Below are positions 47,301 through 59,885 of a DNA stretch of 64,000 bases, piece after piece (position 1 is the first letter of the stretch; every line of letters starts with the position of its first letter). This DNA is from Daucus carota subsp. sativus (Eukaryota; Streptophyta; Magnoliopsida; Apiales; Apiaceae): the NCBI RefSeq assembly GCF_001625215.2, contig NC_030384.2, positions 45,294,390 through 45,358,389 on the forward strand. The letters run 5' to 3'. The translations under genes and the position numbers were made by a program. The notes under the pieces were generated by a model. The model did no database searches, was not told the DNA's origin, and saw only the letters and a program-made list of their open reading frames with translations.

Positions 47301-50300
47301 CATACTCGTCTTTGCAATCAGAAATGCCAAACTTTTGTAGAAAAGAAACATATCGACTTGTCAATAGTTTAAGTTTATGTTTATTTCTCTTTCCAATATT
47401 GATATAGAGGGGACTTAATCTTTAAATAATTATATTTTAGCATGCATAATTGCAATGAGAGTATTTTGACGTCACACAAGTGTTGAATACTTAATAGAGG
47501 CTCCTAATATTATTTTGTGTTTTGGACCACCCTGATGCATAAAGAACATAGCACTTGCACCATTGGTTCTGTATATACTGCATCACCATGATTTATCAGA
47601 TAGTGAAAGCAGTGTTCACTATTATGTATGGTAATTTCTAAGCCCAAATCTTTAGGCACATTCTTAATATTAGGTGCAGAACAAACAACTTTAACGTGAA
47701 GTTTGGCCATGAAATGTAATATAAATAAGTGGATGCCTGATTTACCCTCCATTAAGTCTTGTTTATATGAAAAAGAATGTAGTCCTATGAGTTCACCTTG
47801 AGTTTAGATGTAGAAGTAAGTAGCATGTACTTGATTATATGACTCAACTTCTTTAGTAAGCTCTTATAAGCTGAAGAGTACTCTCTGTGTGTAAGTTAAT
47901 ATGGAATCGACTTTCTTAGGAACTTTTTGTTTAAATTTTATATTTGTATTATGAATAGAACTTTGAATGTCTGACTTTTTATATGTTTTTGGAATGCAGG
48001 TATGGTACTATGCGTGATAATGTCATTAATCTTAAGGTTGATTACCTCTATATGCAATACTAGAAAATTATTGAGTGATACTTGTATTTACTTGTTACTT
48101 TCTGTAATTCCAGGTAGTTCTAGCAGATGGAGATATAGCCAAAACAGGATCTCGAGCCAGGAAAAGTGCTGCTGGGTGGGTTCCTGATTTTTTACGTGAC
48201 TTGTGACTTGTTGAATACATGCTTAGCAATATCTGGAATTTTGAATCATATGGGGCTCTTAGGGACAACATACATTTAATTGTAGCTGAGTTTATTTTTT
48301 TTTAAGAGAAATCATAGCAGCTTCAACTCTGAACTCTAATTTTAAAAGAATTCTTATCGCGCTCTTCTTTGCCTGCTGTTCTAGAATGTAATGCATGTCA
48401 TTAGTAGGATACACAATTAATTATAGTATCTGGTTAACTATGTGCTAAATTGTTCCTAGCATTAGTGTTAGCTAACCTTCTTCTTTTAACTTTATCTCAC
48501 AATTTCAGGTATGATCTGACACGACTGATGATCGGAAGTGAAGGCACCTTAGGGGTGATAACTGAAGTTACACTTCGTCTGCAAAAAATTCCACAATATT
48601 CAGTGGTAATTTACTTTGTATTTAGTTAATTTCATTTTCCATATGCAGTCAAACAGTTTTTAGCAGTTGTGGGGCCGGCTGATGTATTTTTTTTTGGGGG
48701 GGGGGGGGGGGGGGGGCTAGCTTGACTCAAAAAAAATCACAGATGATAAAAAACAATAACATACTTCTAGGTGCCATATTTTAAAATCTCATTATCATAT
48801 CTTAGATGGTACCAGAGCTTTGATATAACAAGGCTTCTGAGCTTTGATTTAACAAGGCTTTGGAGCTCTGATGCCATCACACAATATATGCATATAGTGT
48901 ATTAGGAAGAGACTAGAGAGAAATGAGTGTAGGACTTGGAAAAGAAGGGCAGAATCTGTGTCTAAACATTGTGTTACTTGTGTATATATATGTATCTGCT
49001 GTTTTCGCTTTTTGTTACAAGAGCAGTGGCCATTTTAATAGAATCACAGAACTTGGCCACTAGCTTTCTACAATACTGCTGCTCTAAAATTGATGTCAGG
49101 CTTCATCTTAACAATTTCACAGCTAGCACTAGATAGTGTAGTATGGCTTGCAACAATATATCTACCGCTTCATCTAACTAGAACCTATTTCCAAGTGTTT
49201 CATTTAAATTCTCAATCTAGTGTTCTCAATTGTATTTTTGATTGATAAAATATGTTAATTACTTGTTGCTTACAGTCATGTTCTGTTTACCATGTACAAA
49301 ATTGCGGGATATGTGATACAGGTTGCAATGTGTAACTTTCCTACTATTAAGGATGCAGCAGATGTTGCTATCGCGACTATGAAGTGTGGCATACAGGTCT
49401 GATATGCGATTTAACATTTTGATTAGTATATAGTATATACTATATAGTTATATTGCTGTATCCTAAAATTTTGAATCTCATTTCATTTCTTAATTATTCT
49501 TAAATGGATATTTTGGTATTATTTCTCGGGACCAAAAGCAGGCAATTACTTTCTTTGGAATGCAAAGTCATAAAATGTCTCCAATTTCATTCTTTGGAAT
49601 GCAAAGTTATAAACTGTCTCCCAACTCCTTATTCATTTCCTTTCATCTTTTCATCAGGTCTCAAGGGTAGAGCTGTTAGATGAGGTCCAGGTGAAAGCTA
49701 TTAATGTTGCTAACAGCAAGGACTTGCCCGAGGTTCCAACTTTGATGTTTGAATTTGTAGGCACAGGTGGGAGTGGTTTCTCTTCTATAGCCGTCACTTT
49801 TCCCACAATATTGAAGTTAAATTCCAATGTCTTGTCCTTGCATGAGATAAGATAGGGTGTTCTTCACTCTTTCTCTAGATATGCCACAGACCGACTGTGT
49901 TCCCTGTTACGAAAGTAGCAAGGCATGTATATTGATTGGGCTGTCTATTAAATGACGTTTTCTATCTAATAGTTGCAGAATTAATTAGGAACTGATGCAA
50001 TTAAAATGACAAAAAAGCTACCCAACGTAGTAAAGTTATGCAAAGCAGTCAGCTGAAACTATCAATTGCTACTTGTTGTGTAATTGATGATCTGGAACAC
50101 AAGGAGACCAAAGTTTAAAAACACTGCCTGTCCAAAGGACATGGGACACCATAAAGAATTCTGAATTTGAATGTGAGTGTGAGATTATGAGTATAGAATA
50201 CTGTTACAACGCACAAGAATTCACAGGAATCTAACCGGCTACCTTTTACAAGCTCCATATCTAAAAAGGCGAACGTGTACTTTTTCTGTCCATCTAACCA

Positions 50301-53300
50301 GCGTGTGGTGATTGTCACCAAACAATCTGACCTTCATGCATTAAATATTAGGTTTATAACTTAGCTTTGTCATCACAATAATACTTCGTATAGTATCTAA
50401 ATGGCACACTTGCATACAGAGGATATTTTATACCCCATTACATGGTTATTCTGGATTGAAAATTCTGTCCTATTTTTATTAGGTCAGTAGAATTATCATC
50501 TCGCATATGAGTATTGTATCGATGGGAAGCTTTTGGCATTTGTCGTGTGATTTTGTTCATCCTTTAATAATAAATACTACAGCCAAGCTGTATACATGTT
50601 GTGATGAAATATAGATGTATTCCTTGTTTACTAACTTACTTTTATTTTATGATAAACAATAGAGGCATATGCACGCGAGCAGACATTGATAGTTCAAAAA
50701 TTAGTGTCTGAGCACAATGGGTCTGATTTTGTGTTTGCTGAAGATACTGAAACGAAAAAGGAGCTTTGGAAGGTAAGTTTCGTAACTAATCATTTAGTTA
50801 CCATCACATATAATTTATATGTTCAGCATTTATATGATATAAATGCTGAACATGAAATTTTGTGCTTGGTTGCGGTGTGGTTAATGATGACCTGTATATT
50901 GCAATTATAATGTCCTTTAGTATTCAAGTGAATTAATTATCTCTACAGGGCTAGGTTCCTCTTAGAACCACCTTAATATTAGAACCTTGTAACTATTTTA
51001 TATGTTCTACTGCAGAACATGATACTTTTCTATAGTTTTTTTTTGAATACTTTTTCACATAATAATATTTTCTGAACATATTATAAGACTGAAATAAAAG
51101 GTTTTGTTATGTGGTGAAAAATTATATAAAAAAAGGTTATGTAATCTAGTGAACAACATTATTGTGTACCGCATTTATTCTATAATTTACAAATACATAT
51201 ACTATTGTGTACTGCAACAGAACCAAGTATATTAAGTATTGCAGCAGAACGGATAAATCTCAGTTGTTTATTATACAAAATCTGCAGTTGATATTGGTTC
51301 TGAGTTCAGAATTCAGATTTATTAGAAGGTTCTAATTTGAACCTGACCCTACTTATATAAGCAGGTTTACTAGCTATATTATGCTGATATATATTTTATA
51401 TATCACCATTTCTTTTCTATCTTTTAAGATTTTCATGGAAACTTCTATTCACTGTGCTTCACTTCACACACGCAGATAAGGAAAGAGGCACTTTGGGCCT
51501 GCTTTGCAATGGCTCCTAATTGTGAAGCAATGATTTCGGTCAGTCCTATCTTAATTTACACTGGTCCTCTTAACACTAGTTTTCAATGTTAAATTATGTG
51601 TTCTCAGGACTGTGTAGACTGTAGTAGAGTAGCCTGACCCATTTTTCCATCGTATTCTGATAAGTTAGTAACATTATGATTATCAAGTCCATCTGGTGCT
51701 TGTTTTAATTCAATGTATAATCTTTCAATAAGTTTTAATAGGAACCTTTTGAGAAATTTCCATGAGTTGATGCAAGTTCCATCTTCTTATGGCCAAGATT
51801 ACAGTTAAAAAGTGCAACTTCCACGGCTAGGGCTGGGCATGAAGCAATTGTATTCAATTATCACCTTTATCCTGTTATGCTTTTATAGAAAGAGTCGAGG
51901 CTGTCATTTAGCTGCCTCCATACCAAACCCGTGTTATAATCTGAATATGTATATTATTATTTATTCATAGTTTTATATAAATTTATTTATCCATAGTTGT
52001 TGAGATGAAATATCTTGAGACCAAAAGTTTTTAAATCTTGTCATACTGGCAAAAAGGGGATTTTACTTTTCAGGGTAACCTATTATGATTGTTTATCTTA
52101 CTATTCTGGCAGCGGTATGACTGATAGTGTTTTTTTTGTTCTATACAGGATGTATGTGTTCCCTTGTCGCACCTAGCAGAATTAATATCGAAATCTAAAG
52201 AGGAGCTGGACGCTTCCCCACTGATGTGGTATGTTCTTTGGCAGTGATGCATATATATTTAGTTTATAAAGATTTCTACTAAGTTTATTGTGCATATATG
52301 CTTCTGCATGTTCCATTAAGAAGCAGGGGTGGCAACTTCGGGTAATAGATCGGGATGTCTTTACCTGATCCAGTTTTTGGGTCAACCCAAACCTGACCTG
52401 AACCCGAAACGGGTTGAAAATTTCAACCCAAACCCGACCTGTGCATTACCTGATCAACCCGAATTGACCCGAAATCTAATTAAAATTATTTTTTTATTAT
52501 ATAAAATTATTAAAATATAAACAATAATTTTAATGAGATTTTAAGTGGCTAAATTTGTTTAAATAATATATGACAAGTGTATGTAATTTGCTAATATATA
52601 TTTATATATAATACAAAATATATTATGGAATTTTCTAATGTGTGCCCAAGGGCACACAATAAGCGCTAACTCCTATAAGTGTGATGCATTTTTACTGGCC
52701 TTTTAATCACAAAATATGGATAGACCCGTGCATTTACACCAAGTCCACCAAACTCATCAAATTTAGTGTTTATTGTGTGCCCTTGGGCACTCATTAGAAA
52801 GACCGATATATTATATGTAAAAATATTTCGGGTCAGGTTCGGGTACACCGGGTCAACCAGACCCCGACCCGAGTTTTTCAGGTAAAAAATTACCCAACCC
52901 AGACCCGACCCTAATTCGTATTATTTCGAGTCGTGGTCGTGTCGGAATTTGCCACCCTATCAAGAAGGTAAACAACTACTGGGTTTACATATTTCCATAG
53001 CTCTCTCATGCTGATCGTGTCTACTGTTTAACTGATCTTTGGATTTAGTATGGTTGTTGCTCATGCCGGTGATGGGAACTTCCACACTTTAATTATGTTT
53101 GACCCTAGCAAAGAGGAACAACGGAAGGAAGCTGAAAGACTGAACCATTGTATGGTTCATACTGCGTTGTCAATGGAAGGTAATATTCTCAGGTTTTGCA
53201 TTAATATAATTCTGTACTCTGCGTCGCCTCTTTACTTGAACATACATGCACGTCCAGTGAAAATAGAGAGTGATATATACTGGGTAAAGACCTCAACAAA

Positions 53301-54403
53301 GATACAAACTTTGGAGGGAGGGAAAATGCAAAGCAAACTTCTTTCATATTGAGGATGACCAGTATATCAATCTGAAAAATGACCCTAAATTGAATAGCGA
53401 GTAGGAAGTGCAACTTTCTACTTTCAATTGGGAGCGCCTCTTGTTTATTTATATCCTTTTAGTACTTCCCTTTTTTTGACCAAACAAGCATTACTGAACG
53501 ATGGCTTCCTTTCCTTGCCTATGCCCTACACTCCCTTTCTCTGTCTGTCATGTCATATTTTATATTTCCATTTTGCTGCAGATGCCTCGCATGTTATGTT
53601 ATTAACGTAGAGGATTTCTATTGTTTTGTGATTATCAGGAACTTGTACCGGAGAACATGGTGTAGGTACCGGGAAAATGAAGGTACTGTAATCACATCAT
53701 AACACAGAGCACAATGAGAAAAAATTAGCACCTACCTAATATTTCGAGAGAGATATATTGGCCTGTTTGGATTACCTTAAAAAGTTACTTTTCAGTATTT
53801 TTTACCTATTAGTAAAATGAAAATTAATCGTTGCACTTCGATCATCCACATCGATAGTTTATATCGACATTATGGAAACAACTGCTACATGTTGGTAGGT
53901 ACTTGGTAGAGTCATAGAGATGCTCTTTCCCAGCTAAATGAGATGCTAGTTGAATATTTTGAAATTAGAACTTCGGGATTGGTACTTATATAAGGACAGA
54001 GGCCGAGTTTCAGTGGAGACATATAGTATGCAAAGTTCTTTTAGTTGGCCTTTCCCAAATTTTTCAATAAAATCTAGCTGATGTGAATAACAGTATCAAG
54101 GTCATTAGTTGTTCTTCTTAAAGAGTGAAGATGTTGTATACCATGTTCTACTTATTCACATTATGTTTTTTGGTAAAGATATTAAATTTTTGTTTGAAAG
54201 GATCTTGACATGATTTGGTTTTTAAGTTATTGTTTGTCTTTTTCGCTATAAATGATTTTACTGATGTTTTGTATAATTAACAGTACCTTGAGGAAGAACT
54301 TGGAATAGAGGCTTTAAGAACAATGAAGAGGATAAAAGATGCATTAGATCCCAATAACATCATGAATCCAGGAAAGGTCATTCCTCCTCATGTCTGTTTC
54401 TAG
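44340..54403 (+). CDS. DLD: Mitochondrial D-lactate dehydrogenase (FAD-dependent, cytochrome type)
   Basis: Eighteen exons join in frame to 568 aa: 44340-44593, 44689-44794, 44897-44997, 45652-45700, 45879-45971, 46100-46214, 47205-47265, 48000-48036, 48114-48175, 48509-48605, 49322-49396, 49658-49766, 50663-50772, 51476-51538, 52149-52228, 53049-53179, 53639-53682, 54284-54403. The enzyme oxidises D-lactate to pyruvate in mitochondria and passes electrons to cytochrome c; in plants it completes detoxification of methylglyoxal. The N-terminus (about 1-60) is Ser/Arg/His-rich, a typical presequence, followed by a hydrophobic stretch near 50-65. The PCMH-type FAD domain runs from about 135 ([52 protein letters not shown]). 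The C-terminal FAD-oxidase domain holds [23 protein letters not shown] and [10 protein letters not shown]. Length and exon pattern fit Arabidopsis At5g06580 (567 aa). Confidence 0.96.
44990..45370. repeat. Duplicated exon-3 donor region around a 22-bp minisatellite in DLD intron 3
   Basis: About 100 bp covering the end of exon 3 and the start of intron 3 (TATCCCCGGTCAGATTCACT ... TTTGGCACTGGC(T/A)TCTGTTG) occurs at 44990-45091 and again at 45267-45370. Between them lie three units of TTTCGTGTCGTTCTCGTGC(A/G)TG (45189-45254) plus a partial one. The copy therefore contains a second CCCCG|GTCAGA donor. Confidence 0.85.
46690..47190. repeat. GGACACGG-type repeat in DLD intron 6
   Basis: The left part reads GCATGGACTCGGATACGGGG then ACACTGGG; the right part holds GTGTTGACACGCC and GAGTCGGACACGTACTCAGC. 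The two parts share partly inverse ACACGG/CGTGT words around an AT-rich and GAGA-rich core. I recognise this as a common kind of plant dispersed repeat, but the ends and class are unclear. Confidence 0.35.
48687..48716. repeat. Poly(T)-poly(G) tract in DLD intron 10
   Basis: Nine T residues run straight into about 21 G residues. Long G homopolymers are rare in plant nuclear DNA and are error-prone in sequencing, so the exact length is uncertain. Confidence 0.85.
50947..51350. mobile_element. MITE with AGGGTCAGGTTC-type termini in DLD intron 13
   Basis: The left end AGGGCTAGGTTC...TTAGAACC pairs with the right end GGTTCTAATTTGAACCTGAC then CCT. The core is AT-rich with GCAGAAC(A/G) words. It is a 404-bp non-coding element. 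Target duplication not resolved, so the superfamily is left open. Confidence 0.65.
52324..52959. mobile_element. hAT-type MITE in DLD intron 15
   Basis: The element starts CAGGGGTGGCAACTTCGGGT and ends GTCGGAATTTGCCACCCTA. Flanking 8-bp direct repeats are TTAAGAAG (52316-52323) and TCAAGAAG (52960-52967), one mismatch, the size used by hAT transposases. The subterminal regions are full of CAACCCGAAC/GACCCGAC words. It is 636 bp long including a second element inserted in it. Confidence 0.85.
52632..52800. mobile_element. 169-bp inverted-repeat element nested in the hAT-type MITE
   Basis: TTTCTAATG(T/A)GTGCCCAAGG followed by GCACACAATAA forms both ends as inverted repeats of about 31 bp, extending more weakly inwards. 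It lies in the AT-rich centre of the 52324-52959 element, so it inserted later. Target duplication is not clear. Confidence 0.8.
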
Positions 54404-56461
54404 TGACGATACATCATCTTTGTCTACATCCACACAGGCCCACCCACATATATGCATTTATGGGTGTATGTTTAACACCTCTTCTCCCATGCCCCCATAG
54501 ACTAGTCCTGTTCAATATATGTTTGATTACAACCAAAGATTTTTGTTTCCATAATACATTTCAATACAAATAGTTATACCAGCTTCCAACTAATTTACTG
54601 GTTGGATCTGTCAAAAAAATATTTTAAAAAAAAATCACTGGTTGGACAGATTTTATGGTTTGAATTATATGATGATGATAAATTGATCTTGTTCACAGGG
54701 ATGTTTATGATTGTATCTTTGTTTTGAGTTTAAAATCCAAGTTTCATCATGTGCATAATAGAGTTCCAGCTGAAACCAGCTCCATGTTGCTCCTTAGTTA
54801 CTACTATAATTAAATTTTGTAAATTGTTATGGTGGCTAACAAGTTGTTGTTGGAACTGTCTTTTGTTAAGCAAGAGCTTTATACCCTGATTGAAAGGATG
54901 CTTCTCGATTCCAAGTTATTGATCCAGTTTTTATCCACCATTGTAGTTTTATATTTGAATCGGCCGAGTATGCTATACATCGAGGAACTTGCTGTCCCAC
55001 TATACATGCATCGGCCATTTGAGTAAGAAATAGAGAAAAACAGCTCCACTAGACCAAATACAGAGAATGTAGAAGACTGTATATAGTATATACCATCACT
55101 CAACAGTCAACAATACACCTCCAATATAATACATCCTCTTTGTTTCTTTCCATTTCACCTTTTGTTTCTTTCCATTTCACCTATAGCATCCCTGAGGTAA
55201 GGAAACTCTAAGTTGACTAAATACAACGCGAGTTCAGCTACAAGCAGATATTCAATTAGATCGCAACGAATGATAAGTCGCACACATTCTTCCATCGACT
55301 TGCATGGCTCTTCTTTAGGGTCAAACTCTTGGCTGCTTTGTCCCATCCCTTTTGAATTTGCAAAGAAAATCATTCCATTGTTAATATTGTTGGAGTCTGC
55401 GTCTGAGAAAAAACATTATGCATGACTAAAAGCGATATAGGTAGAACAATATTTTTTAATTATCCTCACTAGTCCGAAATATTTTCACTAGATTTAGCTT
55501 CAATGTGACAAATTCCGGTAATTTAGAAATGGTCGTGTTTCTAGTATATGCAAGTGCCGAGACCAAATCGTTGTAGATATACATCCTTATCGTCCCTGGC
55601 CAAATTTTTAAATAATCACGACTCGAACGTGGCCTTTAATTCTGATTGCAATTTTTCCAATGGTCGTTATACAATACTTTACATCTCCGGATAAGCATGG
55701 CCTCCTCAACTTGTATAAAACTTGTATCAATTTTCACATGGGTGGTGACTGGCGACCCCGAAAGTAACATTTGTAATTAAACAACTCCATTAAGCAAACT
55801 TAATATGACTTTAGGGTAGCGTATTTACTTTTAAGCAAATGTAAAATAATATCTAATCCAATCTAAAGTCACCATTGTTACCTAATTGACCGCTGATAGG
55901 GGAAGCAGAGGCTGCTCAGTTTTTTAGATTAGCACTACTGTAACATCTTGCTCTGTAATTAGTAACGTCATGATAATTGACAGGCACCTAAGCAGTAATT
56001 AAATAATTAAATCCATCCGCTTTATTTATTCCCGAATTTATGTGTATTCCGGTTTTTGCTTAAAAGTTTGATTTCTAGAATACGATGAATTATTTTTATA
56101 AATAAAATCAGGGAGAGAGATTTAGTGCTAGACTTTTTCCAAGGAAGGTGCTTAAAACTATTCTCATCCGCTTAATGTTTGAGGGTCTGGATAAGAATTA
56201 TTTTTAAAAAAAGCTAATGTTTTTAACACTTGTCATTATATTCATGCGTGAGTTTGACTAGTGAAAATAGATAGATAAGAATCCACTGTTGTGTGTGCGG
56301 GCTGTGCAATCTAATGGAAACATATTAAAACTCCACATTCTCCACCTCTGAAATATTTATATTAATCTATATCTATATATAAAAAAATAAATCCTGTTCT
56401 TGTCAATATACTTTCATTTTATAATATACTGTCTGTTTACATGAGTAACGATGGATGCAAT

Positions 56462-57208
56462 TAGGGGTGAGCAAAAAACCGAATTCAAACCGAAACCGTA
56501 ACCGAAACCGGTGAAAACCGATAAAAACCGAACCGCCTAAAACCGAACCGATCCGAAACCGAAAATTTAAAAACCGAACCGATTATAACGGTTGCGGTTC
56601 CGGTTTTAGGCCAAAACCGAACCGCAAAAATCCGAACCGAACCGATTATTAAAATAAATATTATTTATATGTATATTACACATAATTTATATAAATATTT
56701 ATATATAACATATAAATGTGATGAACAAAGTAAAATGGAGACGGGGGAGGTTACTAGGAAGTGGGGTTGAAATGTGCTGAGGTTGTTTCGTTAAAATTGT
56801 TTTATCCGAACTAGTTCTTCCACCGAGCACTTTCTTTTAGTATCACTACAATTGAGTCGCTAATCTACTTCCATCATGATCCCCACATAATATATAAGTT
56901 TCATTTGTAATATGATCTTGTTTAAATCCGATAATATAATAATGTGGTTCGTTATTAAATTTGAAGTATATATCGAACCAACATAAGTTATCTACTAATT
57001 TAATTTGAAAGTATGTTTCTTATTTTTATTTATTGCGGTTCTAAAACCGAAACCGAACCGTTTGAAACCGAACCGAGGTTTTTTGAAACCGAAACCGATC
57101 CGACGGTTCGGTTGCGGTTGCGGTTTTCAATTTTAAAAACCGAACACTTGCGGTTCCGGTTGCGGTTTTACCCTAAAACCGCACCGATCCGCACCGTGCT
57201 CTCCCCTA
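56462..57208. mobile_element. CCGAACCG-rich hAT-type MITE, complete
   Basis: The termini TAGGGGTGAGCA and TGCTCTCCCCTA are inverse with one mismatch. The flanking 8-bp repeats are GATGCAAT (56454-56461) and GATGCAAC (57209-57216), one mismatch, which fits hAT. Both subterminal regions consist of tightly packed AAACCGAACCG/CGGTTCGGTT words, around an AT-rich core. A 93-codon open frame inside it comes from these repeats and is not a gene. It is related to the copy at 260-430. Confidence 0.85.
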
Positions 57209-58316
57209 GATGCAACAAAGGTGGCAGCCGAGATTTCATGCAACTCCGGGCACACAATTTAAGGTGCTTCGAATTTAATCGGCAGAGAGTTTAATTTTTC
57301 TAGAAAGAGACAATATAATGGTGGGGCAAAAATGAAATCGGAAGGACCCTTTTGTGATATGTTCCAAGTCAATATAAACAATGAATCCAACTTTTAAATG
57401 TAAAGATAACGATTAAGACATGTAGTGGGCTAAGCAGAAAGTAGAACAGTGTTGCTAACTTTACATGACTTTGTCCTATTCGAATTTGTCGATGAGAGTT
57501 ATCCTTGTACTGCCTTCACGTTTATGTATTCACCAAATTTGTGTCAATTTTTCATCTGATTTTGTCACTTACTCGCTCAGGGGCCAATATCAGTTACCAA
57601 TATGGATGCAATGACACGTTTAAAACGATGTAATATCAGACAACATTGTATAAAGGTGTACCTGCAGTCCTCAACAATGATAGAGATTCTAGTCGAAAAA
57701 TTACAAACGGCAATTTTAGATTGCAGATATATCATATGTGTGTACCAGTATCCTGTTAGTCTCTCTTGTAGATTTTAGATACGGACTTATCGTTTTGGTG
57801 AATATGCGTGTTACAGGATACCCTGGCCTGCTTAGGAACCTGACGACTAGCTCCATAACAGACTTACATTATAAGTAGATGACCTCATTCTTGGTTTTGT
57901 TAGTCTGGAGAAAGGGACGAGCAGCTGCTTAGTTCTGGCAATCTAATGGATCTACAGTCCAATACAAACAGTTTGAAACTGATTTTTAACGATTTCATGT
58001 AATATATTAGTTGTGAAATCCAGCTAATGTTAAAAACGGAGTAGTTATACAACGACTAATCACATTAAACTACCATAATTTAACTCATATTGAATAACTG
58101 CTTTGCTTTCGTGTCCATATTTAAATACGAGAATATCGTAGGTGACACAAAATCGAACCCGAGTCTCCCGTAGTCCCGTGAGTTTAAACTCTTATAACAT
58201 GTCTCGATGTGTTGAGAGGAGAACTTACCAGAATAATATTATATTCTAACACTTCTATTGCAGTGAATCTGTTAAAAAGTAGACGGTAAAAGAAGAGCAG
58301 GTCTGAACTCTCCCTG

Positions 58317-58324
58317 TATAAATA
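58317..58324 (+). promoter_or_regulatory. TATA box of the CXE15-like gene
   Basis: TATAAATA lies 44 bp before the ATG, inside CCTGTATAAATAGAGGAGG, the usual plant TATA context. A start site about 30 bp further on would give a leader of only about 15-20 bases. Confidence 0.75.
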
Positions 58325-58367
58325 GAGGAGGCAGCTTGTAGGTTTACACACAACTTAAAAGAGAAAA

Positions 58368-59885
58368 ATGGGCACTCTTCCTTGTGTAGTAGAAGATTGT
58401 CATGGTGTCATCCAGCTATACAGCGACGGTTTCGTTAACCGGTTAGATGACAGCCTAATGAACTTCAACATTACCCTCCAAGACGATGGCTCTGTCGTCT
58501 GGCAAGACTCTGTGTTCGACGAGAGACACGGTCTCTGTCTGCGCCTCTATAAGCCTGTCTCCGCCACAAAAACCTCCAAACTCCCTATTGTATACTACCT
58601 CCACGGTGGCGGGTTTTGTTTAGGCTCTCGCACGTGGCCTAACTGCCATAACAGCTGCCTGCGCCTCTCTGCGGCTCTCCAGGCAGTGGTTGTGGCGCCT
58701 GACTACCGCCTGGCTCCAGAATATAGGCTTCCAGCTGCAATAGATGACTCTGTTACGGTCCTGGAGTGGCTCAGAGATCAAGCGAAGTGTAAGAGTCTTG
58801 ATGAGGCCTTCCTTGACTGCGCTGACTTTGATCGGGTTTATGTCCTTGGGGACTCGTCCGGGGGGAACTTGGCGCATCATTTGGCGGTCCAGTTCGGGCC
58901 TGGATCAGTTGAGTTGAGTCCTGTTCGCGTAAGAGGGTACGTTCTGTTGGCGCCATTTTTTGGAGGGACTAAGAGGACTAAGTCGGAGGCAGAGGGTGAG
59001 CCGGAGCCAATCTTGAATTTGGAGTCTCTGGACAGGTAATTCAACGTTTACACAAATCATGCCACTAAATTTTTCACAATTTGGTAGGAAACTTCGAATT
59101 ATCTGAGGATCATGGCCGAATTTTAATTAAAAAAGGAGAAATTATTTTGCCTTTCTTTAAACCTAAAGTTTCTGTCCCTCTCCCTCTGATACCTTAAGAT
59201 TTTAAGAGAGCCGGATATTTCTATGATTCTATCTAACACAGTAGAGCGAGGCGATCTGGTATGATTTTCGACCACACGCATGCACTGTGGCTATGCATGT
59301 GATGATGTGATAAGTGTAAAGTTTGAGGGGTATAGTTGAGAAGAGGTAGCTATCGAACCAGATATAGACAGCAGAGCAGAGTCTTAGAAACAAACAAACC
59401 AGTAATATCTTGGACCTCATTATTGCCTAAACTTTTTTCACTATCATTCTCCTTTTCAAATTCCCCAAAAGGTCAAGAATTGACATTATGACATGCATGC
59501 ATATCTGTGAATGATAGAGATATCAATTCATAATCAGAAATACAATCATAATATACAATTACTAATACAATTGAGATCTGACAGGTTCTGGAGGCTATCA
59601 CTACCAGCAGGGAAAAACGCAGACCATCCATTTGCAAATCCCTTCGGGCCTGCAAGCCTGGATCTGGAACGAGTCGAGCTGGATCCTATACTTGTGATAG
59701 CTGGAGGCAAGGAGCTGATGAAAGACAGGATCAAGGAGTATGCAATGAGGTTAAAGGGTATGGGAAAGAATGTTGATTATGTTGAGTTTGAAGGAAAGCA
59801 ACATGGTTTCTTCACTGAGGACCCATACTCTGAAGTTTCTGATCAGTTGCTGCAACTCATCACCAAGTTTATGCACAACAATTAG
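58368..59885 (+). CDS. CXE15: Class I carboxylesterase, CXE15 type
   Basis: Two exons, 58368-59035 and 59585-59885, join in frame (AG|G, Arg223) to 322 aa. The protein is an alpha/beta-hydrolase of the plant carboxylesterase/GID1/HSL family. It has the oxyanion motif HGGG at 79-82, the nucleophile S163 in GDSSGG, the acid position E266 in GGKELMKD and the catalytic H296 in KQHGFF. A Glu rather than Asp at the acid position is a feature I recall for Arabidopsis CXE15 (At5g06570, 329 aa), an enzyme shown to hydrolyse strigolactones. There is no signal peptide, so it is probably cytosolic. It follows DLD on the same strand, as in Arabidopsis. The strigolactone substrate is inferred by orthology. 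Confidence 0.93.

Larger units (their letters stand above)
54404..58367. other. Intergenic between DLD and CXE15-like genes
   Basis: About 4 kb. It begins with the DLD 3' UTR. A tandem duplication of TTTGTTTCTTTCCATTTCAC lies at 55139-55182. A 72-codon open frame at 55373-55155 (-) has mixed amino acid content but no family I recognise. The hAT-type MITE at 56462-57208 is listed separately. A GGGTTCGATTTT word on the minus strand near 58157 resembles a tRNA B box in SINE or LTR debris. Confidence 0.5.

Noticed and set aside
53760-53800. GGCCTGTTTGGATTACC, a Tourist-like terminus in DLD intron 17
   Set aside because: No matching right end or TAA/TTA duplication was found, so I did not call an element.
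55155-55373. 72-codon frame on the minus strand
   Set aside because: Its composition looks protein-like, but there are no splice partners, no family I recognise and no conserved motif. Kept as uncertain only.
57013-57294. 93-codon frame rich in TETEPF/RLRF repeats
   Set aside because: Lies within the CCGAACCG-rich hAT-type MITE and reflects its subterminal repeats.
58140-58200. tRNA-like GGGTTCGATTTT on the minus strand
   Set aside because: A B-box-like word alone; no cloverleaf, no A box at the right distance. At most SINE or LTR debris.
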